NCBI GenBank assembly: GCA_026419785.1
Contig: JAODTK010001043.1
Span: 558,001 to 622,000 of the forward strand
Direction of reading: 5' to 3'
DNA: 64,000 nt
Origin: Sclerodactyla briareus
Lineage: Eukaryota > Echinodermata > Holothuroidea > Dendrochirotida > Sclerodactylidae
Position numbers and translations under genes: made by a program. The notes beneath the pieces are model-generated. The model made no database searches, was not told where the DNA came from, and saw only the letters and a program-made list of their open reading frames with translations. Shown one piece after another: positions 47,021-58,300 of the stretch. Position 1 is the stretch's first letter, and every line of letters starts with the position of its first letter.

Positions 47021-48779
47021 ATGCGTGCACTGTTGTGGTTTGTAATTGTAAATTGTAATTGTGGGTTGAAACCGAATAAAGTGGCGGCCCGTCTGGAATT
47101 TACCCTGGTGTACTCATTTGAGTCACCGTTCTGGATTGTTTTCTTGTTTCCCACTCATGCGATTAACAGTTCTACAAGAGGGCCCAACATGGGCGGCGCG
47201 CACGTGGGGGTGGGGGGGGGGCAGGGGACATGTTTCCCCAATATGTTTGGTGGGGGACATATATCTAATGCCCCTCCCCCATCTTTCAGACTGGTTACAA
47301 AAATCCTACATCCGGTAAATACGAGCCTACACGAAGGCCCAGCAGAAATTTAGGACATTTAGCCAACTTTGCTCCACTGTCACAATCATATATACAACGT
47401 TATCCAAGAGAGAGCAGGCAACTTCCGAGCAGTAGTTCCTTAGAGAAAACGCGCTGAAAATGCAAGCAATCTGATAGCCTAGGTTACTGAAGTTCAAAAT
47501 TGCACGTGGATGAGAGAGGAGGAAACGGCAAGAAGCTGAGGGTTTAGTAATCCAAAAGAGGTTGATTGTAGTTGTCAATTTCAAATGAGAATGTTGCTGT
47601 ATTATTGTTCACCTCACACTTATGTATGAGCTAGAAGCCCATGAGGAGAAATTCCGCCATATAGATCTTCAGCGATGTCGTAGACCAGAGAGCCCGGGAA
47701 CGGACGAATTCCACCTAGTACCTCGCGCGAAGCACGAACGTAGTAACTTTATTATTAGTGTAAATTTGGCACATCAGCTAAACTCTGCCTTTCTTGTCAT
47801 GGAAAACCAACAAATTATCTAGGTTCTATTTCAAACTGGTCGTCTATTACTGACTACAGATTTTTGTTCTCGAAATTACAAATTTCATTACACCGGGGGG
47901 GGGGCAACAAAAACACGGGGGGAGGGCAAGAAGCCCCTCTCGAAACCATGTTCCCACCCCGATGAAATTTGTAGTTTTCGACAAAATACTCTGTCCCTTT
48001 CTGTCCCCTACTGGGCTGGAGTACTTCATATGTCTTGATTCATATCTCTGATCGGTGAGACAGAATCGGTTGGGATGTTTTAACACATAAATTTCGGGAT
48101 CTGAGGCCTCCCAGATGTTAGAACAGGCCCTTCCCAATCTTCCCTGATCTTTCACAGCCTTAGTTTTGTTAGGGGCGCTAAACATTGTGAAATGTGAGCT
48201 TTTGTCAGATGATCCGAATATAATTACGTAAATCTCAAAATGTTGCCTAAATTCCAGTGAATGGAACGAAGAAGAAGAAGAAAGAAACCACCATTTTTTG
48301 TGGACACTCAGTAGATATTTTAGGTAAACATCTCACTTTTGCGGACCCCGTCTCACTTCTCCCATTCTTCGCCCGAGTTGCGCTCGAGATTCAAATTGGA
48401 CATATGCACTGCCTCGGATGCCTATGACAATTAGGTGTGCCCTGCAGATTATGGTCAATCTTCGACAAAGAGTCAACATCAATTATGTCGACCGCCAATG
48501 AGTTAACTCATGCCTTAAGCGGGTATGTGGCGGATTCACCAAAATCATTGTTAACCCTATAACGTTTTCCCATGATAGCCTGTTGTAGTGGTGTTTGAGG
48601 GAGGGGGATTCCGGCCTCGATCCAATATTTTATCTCAGGGATACTTGGAGTGGAGCTACGCTGATGATGTAACACTGATTAAACCAATGAGTAGGGGGGG
48701 GGGGGGCTAGTGCTAAAATGGGAACATTCTTCGACACGGTTTATATGACTCAGCAATAGCCACGTCACTTTTCAAGTTT
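47021..48779. other. Intergenic sequence with G-run repeats
   Basis: G-run repeat at 47205-47290 (GGGGTGGGGGGGGGCAGGGG, then ATGTTTGGTGGGGGACATAT), further G-runs at 47895-47904 and 48693-48705. A plus-strand frame at 47622-47822 reads like protein (YELEAHEEKFRHIDLQRC) but is short, unrecognised and without splice support. Confidence 0.4.
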
Positions 48780-49035
48780 TTTGTTTTCTCGGGTTTTTTT
48801 TTTTTACCACCCCTTCCCTTTCCTCTCGTATTTCCTCTTTCCTCCGCCCCCCCCTCTCCTTTCCTTTCCTTCCCTCCGCCCCCCTTCTCCTTCTCCTCTT
48901 TTTATTACTCTTCCGTTCTTCTTTCTCTCTCTTTTTTGCTCTCTTTCCTCCTTCCCCCCTTTCCTTATCCTTTTTTTTTTCTCCTTCTTCTCTTACCCGG
49001 GGGGCGCGCGCCCCCAAAGCCCCCCCTCCCCTGGA
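48780..49035. repeat. Polypyrimidine tract ending in GGGGGGCGCGCGCCCCC
   Basis: About 210 bases of CT-rich sequence followed by a GC palindrome and CCCCCCCTCCCCTGGAT. Related to 21594-21790 (reverse) and perhaps 29829-30111. Confidence 0.7.
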
Positions 49036-49422
49036 TAGGCGCCTGTAACTTGAAAATTCTCGGTATCGGTAATTATCATTAGGGAGGATCCACGATACGA
49101 CGCGTTCGCTAGCTTCTGTCTAAACAACAAGAGTTCGCAAGTTTCTTTCCCATAGATAATGAGAATCACAGACCAATCCTCGCCCTTTCTAAAAGTTCAC
49201 TCTCGAGATATAATATCAATGGATTACACGCTAGAATAAATGGAAAACACACTTCAAAATTCGGTAGGACCAACTACATATCATTTCCTTTAACCCGAAT
49301 CAGCTTTCCGCAATGCGAGAAAACTTGGAATGGTTGTATGGCAATACCTTCCACGTTACTGTAAGCTCCACGCTTTCTGCTCATGGAAAAAAAAAATTAC
49401 GAGCCGCGTCAGCTGGGAAAAA
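49036..49422 (+). other. Upstream region of ASNSD1
   Basis: Candidate promoter/5' UTR. No TATA box stands out. The human ASNSD1 mRNA has an upstream frame encoding the prefoldin-like ASDURF; nothing similar is readable in this 390-base segment. Confidence 0.35.
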
Positions 49423-49501
49423 ATGTGTGGGATATTTTGCACCTGCAGTGTTGAAAACAGCGTTGATTCGAAACAATCATGTTTTTCCACTCGAGCAACC
49501 G
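49423..49501 (+). CDS. ASNSD1: ASNSD1 exon 1, start and catalytic cysteine
   Basis: ATG at 49423 opens MCGIFCTCSVENSVDSKQSC. Cys2 directly after the initiator Met is the nucleophile of class II amidotransferases, which fixes the start despite an open frame continuing upstream. The donor is uncertain; the best candidate is CAACCG|GTCGTA at 49502, which is weak. Confidence 0.85.
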
Positions 49502-52281
49502 GTCGTATATAACCAACTATTATGAAATTCAACTACAGAATCCCATTTCTGCTAGCCTGGTAAGATTAGCGATTGTTCGCGAACAGTCGTTTCCTGGGCA
49601 GTGAGGGACAACATGAATTTGGATTTAGTGTGCAAATCGTCATGTACCAGTTGTGCGAAATGTTCAACTCGTGTATGTGTGTGGTGGGGTCCATAGGCAA
49701 CATGCCAAACTCATTTCATAGGGACACTTTGTGTAGCAGTCAATGGAGGCAAAGTCAGAAAGAAAAATCCGATATTTCACTCATTTGTGGGTGGATTGCC
49801 ACCAAATCCTGATAATTTGTTCTTCTCATTCCACTTCACATAAAACTTAAATCAAGCAATTATTTCAGTTTTTGGCTCAATATGCATTCCATGGAGGCCT
49901 AGCCTTCCCTGTTTATCATGGTAGGCTTGTGTTCGGAGATCAGAAAAACAGCCTCATTTGAGTTGGGGAAATCGGATTTCAATCAGAATGGCTGCAATTC
50001 TTATGAAATGTGAAGTGGAATACCAAGAACAAAATATAAGGATTTAGTGGCGATACAACCACAAATGAGTGGAATATTGTGATTTTTCTGGCTTGTCCCA
50101 TCGACTGCTAACACAAAGTGCCCCTATGAAATGAGTTCCACATTGCCTAATATATGCATGCCTATTGGTCTTAGGCAACGTTGCAAAACTCAATTCATAG
50201 GGCACTTTGTGTCGCAGTTCAATTGAAGCAAGCCAGAAAATCATGATATATATTTCAGTAATTTCACCCATTTGTAGGCGTCTTTTCGGGTTATTCTACT
50301 CCAAGGTCGAAGGTCATCTGAGATACAATGTCCTGAAAACCTTGTTAACAGATAAGTCCCAGAATGCTTGGTCCAATGTAGTGGAAGTTGGGTAGGCCCC
50401 TATGAAGCTTTCGTAATTTCCCATTTGTTCTTGTGTCTTGACATGGGTTATCAGAAATAGGTCAAAGAATCACTAAGCTTTTTGGCTTTCCAGTTAACGT
50501 CAAATTTGGTCTTCATGTTGAGAGTACATATGGTGGATACAGTACTAAGCTGGTACACCGTTCCACTGTTCACAGTAGGGCTGTGCTCATCTAAAAATTA
50601 ATCCATCCATCCATCCACCCACCCACCCACCCACCCACCCCTTCTCCTCCTACGGTATATGGTGGATCATGATGAAACTTGGTAACAATGATCACTGAGT
50701 GAAGGGGCATCCGGGCTGCTCAGGAAGCCAAGGTCATGTAGGGGTCAATTCCGGCCATTTTGCGAAAAACTGCAAAATACTTCTCTACAGTTCAAATCGG
50801 ATTTTTCATGAAACTAGGTCAGTATTCTCAGTGACCATGTTTTATACGGGGTGTTCAGGATTGAGGTCAAAGGTCATCTAGGGGTCATAATAGTTTTTTT
50901 AAATTGATTAATCTATTCATGGAAAATTAAATAAGTGAGGCCACAGCCATACAGTTAAGCTTCCACAGTATCTATACCGTTCCGTTCTTCTGTCTCTATT
51001 ATATACAGCTGAAGGAATGCCTCCAGAGGAGAGGACCCGATGGCCAACATGAGCTGAAGAGACCAGTCCCGGCCAGCTGCCCCTCAACAGATGCTCAACC
51101 CCCATATGCGTGGCTGCTCCTTACAGCTGCAGGGACCTTTGACCTTACAACCCATGGTCGACAGCAGGGGGAATGCACTCTTATGGAATGGAGAGATATT
51201 TGCTGGGGCAATTGAGGTTAGCATTCTCAACTTCAATGCATGTTTTCACTGCGTGACATCATATTACACCGCTTTATCAGTCGAATCAGGTGCAGGTCTG
51301 CCTCACTGATTTTCAGGTATACATTAGAGCTCCCAAGTTCATTCAGGGTACGAGTGTGGACCCATTCATTCAGATTGAAGTTTGTCCCCAACAAGTGGAA
51401 TAGGACTGTGAGTGTTGCTAGTTGCTACAGTAGCTGTTTATACCACATGTATATATTCTTTTATTAGAAACCCATACTCGGAGGCAAACAGCACAGGGCT
51501 GTATTTTTACTAACTTTGATTAGTGATTTTTGTTTCCTGTTAGCAAGTTTTGTCAAGTGTTGATCAATTTACACAGCCGTCCCCCACCCCCCCGCTCAAC
51601 AGCGAAAAAATGAAGACCCTTGATTCTTCAATTGGGCGAGGGGTTCTCGTTCTGTAAATGTTTCGTTATGTTTTTTTGTTATGTCTTTCTGCCCAATTAT
51701 TTCGTTAGTAACAACTTCTTGGATATATGCCATATAAGTTTGTTACATGGTGCTCTTTTTCAGGAATCGATGCTCTAATGAACGCTCAAGCATTTGCATA
51801 CACATGCAGTGTGCTTTGATCAGAAAGAATGCAGTAGACCGGTAGAGATGAACCGATTTACAAATATCATATATTTGATGCAGTCTGAGCAAATGCGCGA
51901 GCTTTCTTCCCATTGTGCCATAGAACAGTGAAAAATGGCAACCAGAACAACCATTACACTCAAGTTATATTATATAATGTAATTAATAGTTAGTTAATAC
52001 AAGGGGAATCATTGATTCTGCTATTGAGTTCACACAGTAATTGCTGATTTATTATTTTTTAATTAGTAAAAAGTGTTTTTCCAAAAAAATATATGCCTGC
52101 ATCTAAGATTTCTGTGAATTTTTATTAATCAGGGGCACCATTCCGTGTGAGCAGAGGATTGAAAAAAAGGTGCATTGACTGCGTCTTCATTTCCCCCCTG
52201 TGATGTTATTAAGACATTGCATAACAAGGGTTGCTATGTCAATATCTCACGATTGGAAGTTAGTTTGCAGATTGGATTTCT

Positions 52282-52317
<36 letters not shown>

Positions 52318-52334
52318 TATATATATATTATATA

Positions 52335-52365
<31 letters not shown>

Positions 52366-55300
52366 CTGATCAAAAGGAATCATAATTTTCAAAGTCATGG
52401 CTCCCCTTCACCTGACTATCACCAGCCAGGAGGCCACAGTACAGTAGGTGTTATAATTGGTTTCCACGTCAGATATCTTCACACTTATAGTTTTGTAAAG
52501 TCAACTCCCTTCAATCATTAACATCAAGGATGGTGAGAATGCGTTTAGCACTCCTAGAGAGATAGATTGAGTACTTGTACATCATATGCAGAAGTTCCTC
52601 TCCTTGTAGCTAAAGTCAAAGGTCCCTGGAGCTTCATATATGGAGGGTGAGTTTCATATTAACACAGGTGTACCTGCACATTCACTCATAAATACCACCC
52701 TTGCTCAGTGACTATGTAGTGTAGACAACCATTTTGGTTATACGATCATAATGATGCTTTGGTACCCTGAAGAAGATTAAAGAGGCTTGAGCATTCGTGC
52801 CACTACACTGGGCGAAAACTGGACAGGTATGTTTACCTGACCCTATTCGAAAATTGTCTCCACAGTATACTAATACTCTTTTACACTGATGTATCACAGA
52901 CACGTATATATACAGTATTGATAGAGATTTGAATTTGAACTGATTCTAGGGGTTTCTATTGAGCCAGTATGGCTCCTCAAGGCACCCTAGCCGTATTGAT
53001 CACTGGATGAACACTGGCGATACTCGCCTTCTCTTCTTGTGACTATTGCTCAGATGATACCATGCAAGGGTGTAATCAATTCCAACCTTCTCCCAGGACT
53101 GCCATTTAACGACCCCATCCGAAAGGTCGATCAGTGAACTTGAGGAACCGACCACTTTAATCTGAACCTGGAGGAGAGCAGTTTGACGTGACTGCTAAGC
53201 CTACGGACGAGCGACTTGTTGCACATCTGCTGTAACAATAACAAACCCAGTACACTACTGAAAGTAGTGACAATTAGTGAGCTCAAGGAATTCTTTTTTA
53301 CTGAGTTGTGATGAGCTCGAGTCGTGAATCACGGCTTCAATCTGCAGTGCAGGCAAGCCAAGCTTGTGGGCATTACGAAAAAGCTGAGTAGCTTGCGCTG
53401 AACCCTACCAATTTGTTGAAGTCACAGATTGAAAGAATCGAAACTTGAGACAGTTCAGACTAATGACAAACACATGCACACACGCAAGAATTATGTATAC
53501 CGGGTTATAATTGTTTTCATTTCACAGGCTACGTTCCTTTTTCTGCATGGCACACTTTGTAGTGTTTATAGTACTTGATGTTTATGCGGGTTAGTTGTAT
53601 TTTGCAAGGAAGAATCGAACGACCTTATTCTTTGGGAGGGGCTTACTTGGCAGACGAAGTCTACTCTGGTGTTTAGCAGAGACCAGTTCAGCCTGTTAAT
53701 CTATTGCCCTTCGTCGCTCTCACCTGACCAGGTATTGATATCATATTTGATTCAAATTCTCAGATCAGACCACTTTCTCCGAACCAGAGGAGCAGAAAAA
53801 TCATGTCCAGGAAGCCAAGCAAGGCCCATCGAGAACCCCAGGCGGATTGATAGGGATGAGCTACGGGATAGTTAACTCAGCTCTTCCTCGACTCGTGCTC
53901 AGATGATATTGAAGCGGGTTGTAACCGTTACCAACTGCTCCCAGAAACGCCAGTCACTTCCCCTCTGAAAAACGCATCAGTGAACTCCAGGATCGGACCA
54001 CTTTCTCCCGCACTCAGAGGAGCAGAAAAAAAAAATTCTGTCAAGCATGAATGCTCACACTCACAACCATCTAACAAGACTTACTGCAAATATCCTCCCG
54101 AACAAAACCGCAGAAACCCATGCACAAACCCACAGTTTATGGGGAACCATGAAATGAGACCAAGACCTTGCCCATCGCAACTTCAAATACAGCCACCTAG
54201 AGAGAAAGGTTGGTACTGCGGAATTCAAACCTGTATGTATGTTTGCAAAGCGTTAGAATCTTGCGATAGTAGTCCATTTTCGGAAGGCCAAAAATTCCAC
54301 AGTTTAGCACGACAAAGTGCTCTACCTTTCCTGAATTTGGTATCCTTCTTTGTTGGGCAGGTTCTGTTGGTGTGCTGTTGGCATGAGCCAAGCGAGGTCG
54401 CCAAAAATGTGACAATGATCATGACAAAAAGAGGTTTGATGGAGTGGCCAGTTTGGTATAAGTCAGAATTTGCCAAAAAGGTGACCGATAGGCTAAAATG
54501 CGAGAGGGCAAAAAGGTAAGTGATGCTCTAGACTGACAACCAGTAAGGGACTAGGTCTACTATCCTGATTTTAAACCTCTTTGTCTTGGAGGCCTTATAC
54601 ACAATAGAGGAAGGAGAGCACAAGTAATGGCCCAGCCAATCCAGCAAAGTTCCAGGGTTCATTGAATGTTCACCTGGGAATCCCGCTGGAACTCATCATC
54701 ATCATACGGAGAGTTTAACTTCAATGTTCCATGCTGGCATGGGGTAGACGGGGACTCTGACGGCAAGCCCACTTCCACTCAACCCTAATCTGGGACAAGG
54801 CACTGGCTCTACCTGATTGCTGCAGGGCCACTACGGAACAACCTCATCTCTGGTTTCCGGGGCCTACCTATGCCATACCGCACATCCATCTAATCATTCT
54901 CATATATATTCATAGGAAAAAGTCAAGGGAAATTCTTCAGAAGGAGTTGTTACTTTCTCACTGCTGATTGCTATTGTGCTGACTCTTCTTTGGATGTTCA
55001 GTTGAAAATGTGTGTCGAGATGTCAAGAGAGGTCATGGATTGGCCCTTTATTTGCATGAAAAAGTCATGGAAAAGTCAATGGAAATTGATTGCCCAGAAT
55101 CTGCAGGAACCCTGTTTATAAAAAGGTGTGAATGGAGGAACAATAATCAGGTGGTGAACTTTGGTGGTTGTGCACTGCTCATCACGTCATGTCATCACTC
55201 CTATCCAGATGATGGAGCAATGGTACTTGCCCCTTCCTCTCCGCCAACGGTAGTTTTTTTAAGGAATTACCAAGGGTAGCCAAATACAATTGAAGACAAC

Positions 55301-58300
55301 TGAGACAAAGTCTACTGCTTCTGTAAACACAACTGATCATTTTATCGGACCGGTTTGGAACGAGGTACCTGCTGATGGGGTATACATACTGCAGTTATCC
55401 CAAGAGGGCTTCTCGTCGATGATACGGGACCCACTTGGCATGTTCCCGTGGGCACCATCTAGGACAGCTCTCCGCCTCTCAATGGAGACAGAGACGCAAT
55501 CCATGCAGCCATAAATCAGATAAAGATGCCCCTCCAGACACCAGGATACACTGTGAAAAACCTCTGCCTAACCCAGTGGAACACTGAACAAGGGACATGG
55601 AGGGTGATTGTTGCATCTCAGCGGACAAAGTCGCCCGAGCAGCTGAGCAGCTCATCAAAGTGCTGGAGGAGGCAGTCAGGAGGAAGTGGTCACCAATGTG
55701 CCAATGAGGGAGAGGCATGTCTCGGGGAAAGGAGGATCGCAGAAGGCAGGGGGCCGTTTATAAAGCCAGGCCTCAGTTGCCGTCCTGTTCTCAGGCGGGA
55801 TCGCTTCTAGGTGTTGGCACAATGAGTTGAAGGTATATGCAAGAAGGAGAGAATTAGTTTCAAGTTATGATGGAGGAGGTGAGGAAGAAGGAGGATGGGG
55901 GGGGGGGGGGGGGCTGGGGGGGGGGGGTACCGGGGTAAGATATGCTTTGTTTATCAGTCCTGTCTTGTTTTAACAGCCAGCGAGAGCGAGAGCTGAACGT
56001 CCATTCTTCCTTGGCATCTTTGATACAGGTTCTCCATCCAGCCAGCCCATGACTTGCTGAATGTAGCCTTTGAGAGGCACAGGACCACCCAGAAGAAGAA
56101 GACGAGAAGAGTGGTCAGTCACACGACAAAGGGTGAAGACAGTACAGTAAATGCTTCATTGATGATACATATTTGATAAATATGAACAGACAAATACCTT
56201 GTGACAAACAAGGGTGAATCTTAATTGTATTAGACAGGTTTTAGGAAGAGCGTGCAGAGAAGGAAATAAACAGAGAGCAAATCAGAAGGAAAAATGTTTT
56301 GAGGAACTTTATGAGTCGCATCTCCCCTTCATATAAGGAGGTACGCAATGGGGATTGTCACTGAGAGTCTTCAGCGGCATAAAAAAATAAAGCATTAAAA
56401 CACACGAGGTAGAAGGGAAGATCCAGAAGGTAGAGCTAGTTATTCGACTTGTTGTGAGCTTCTTGATATGAAGAAGCTCCTTTGATGTTCATTCCAAATC
56501 TGTGTTATCTCCAGCTAGAGATATGAAAAATGGGACCAAGTGTGCGTTATTTGCAGTCTGCACCTTGCTGATGTGATCATGGATAGCACAGTTAGCAGTT
56601 GTCATGACAGGTCCTCACGGCACCCTGGTAGCCAAATGTTCTTTCTAGTCTAATATTCAGTTTGTTTTATCACAGGAACCCTTAAAAAAATAGACAGGTC
56701 TTAGATCTCCGGGGCATGGTCCTGTCGTTCAAAGAAACGTATTACTCACTTTGAGGAGTATTCACAACCTCACAGCATGTTCTATTGACAGCTCTCAAGT
56801 ATTATGCATTTGCTGTGGACATAGATACTGTTAGTGACATGCAAAAACCAGTCACTGGGAGATATGTAAGAGTATTGAATTTTTAACTGTGTTCTGCACA
56901 CGGAGTGCAAATTGCACTCAGAATTCAAAAGTTTCACCCAGGACGTAGCAACCAGTGATAAAAAGGGGTGAAATTTCGAGAGAAATTGCACTTTGTATTT
57001 AAAGATCCTGAATATTCGATATATGACAGGACCGCAGGTGAATTCATTTAAGGGTCTGAAGATGAAGTATGTGGCGCATATCAGGGCTTGGTACAATATC
57101 TGGAAGTTGGTTTCCAATCGGCAGATTGGGTCATGATTCATATAACAGTGGTGCATTCTCAGAGTGGTAAACACGTTAGGTATACACCATGGACAGTTTG
57201 TTTTTGAGGACATCTCTTCCACACTCAACTACCAGTGTTTGGGTGTGATTTCTACAACAAAATGCAGGAACAATGACAAATAGTCAGGAAAAAATAAGAG
57301 TAGCAAATCCTATGTATGACTGACAAGATGGGCTGCCAACTGGTGTTTGTAGTTATTGACAAGAGTAGGTACAATTGGGGTTAAATATTATAAAGTAAAA
57401 AAAAATATTCAGATTCCACCTAAAATTACTAAATAGAGACCTTGGCCGCACTTATGCGAGCTGGTAACCATGATGCACCATTTCTAAAAAGGCTAATACA
57501 AACCAACTGTATTTATGCCCTACCTTGATCCCAGTGCACAACATGGCTCCTATCCCATGCTGAACTAGGGCAGGCAGTTAAATACAGTGGTTTGTATTCG
57601 CGTTTTTTAGGAGAGTGTACTCTGCAACACACAGTGATGGTCTGGTGCTTGTACAGTCAACTGTTGCATCACTGCTCGGCGGTTTCTGTGACCCTCTGCT
57701 TTTAGTCCTCCCCCACGACGCACGTCAGGGTTCGGCCGCCACAGGCCCCTCTGACCGTTTGTTTGGATTTCCATGAGTCAACTGGTGATAACAATTGACT
57801 TATCTTCCCTCCACTAGTTCACAGATGGGAATATCAAGGAAGAGGGTGTAACAAAATCCCAACATGCCCCAGGACCGGGCATCTTCACGCCCCCTTCAAA
57901 GGAGGATCAGCGAACTCCAGGAACCGACCACTTACTCGAACCTGAAGAAGAAAGCAAGAGGTCAAGTTCAATGTTGAATGCTCACAGCCCGACCCAAACA
58001 AGAATCATTGAAATTATCCGTCAAACAAATCCAGTACCCAGACAAGTAGTAAACTGCATTACAGCAGAACCATGAAGGAAGACCAAGACGTCGCTGATGC
58101 AACTGCAGTACAGCCACTAGGGAAAAAGTTCAGTCACTGCTGGATTTGAAACCCAGCATGGTGCTCAAGCATCACTGAAACCACACATTCTTTCAACCAA
58201 ACGCACTTCATATAGTGAAATTCGACCCCTTTTCCCTTCCTCGTGATCCATTTCTGGTGCACGCTAGGGTCACAGGCGGAGTGGCTCCAGGAGCTTGAAA

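Larger units (their letters stand above)
49502..51008. other. ASNSD1 intron 1
   Basis: Holds the three-copy foldback family (49696-50283), an AGGTCA-class repeat (50290-50890) and a CCAT/CCAC microsatellite. Confidence 0.7.
52647..55150. other. ASNSD1 intron 3/4, expected exon not found
   Basis: Contains two SINE copies (53034-53180 partial, 53885-54320) and related fragments near 53760. A LWFPGP reading at 54850 is a poor match to the missing LWFGRD segment. A GTCATGGAAAAGTCAATGG type repeat is at 55055-55085. Confidence 0.6.

Noticed and set aside
46937-47353. 138-codon plus-strand frame
   Set aside because: It begins in a GC/GT microsatellite and ends in a G-run repeat; no conserved features.
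53980-54519. 179-codon plus-strand frame, the longest in the window
   Set aside because: It lies on a SINE copy whose sequence recurs at 57.8 and 63.3-63.7 kb in other frames; no domain.
56540-56640. HLADVIMDSTVS as the ASNSD1 TVLDDSIG segment
   Set aside because: Weak match; a far better one (VLDDSI with matching context) was found at 58438-58470.
56782-57228. 148-codon minus-strand frame inside ASNSD1 intron 6
   Set aside because: No domain, AT-driven composition, antisense within an intron and no splice or start context.
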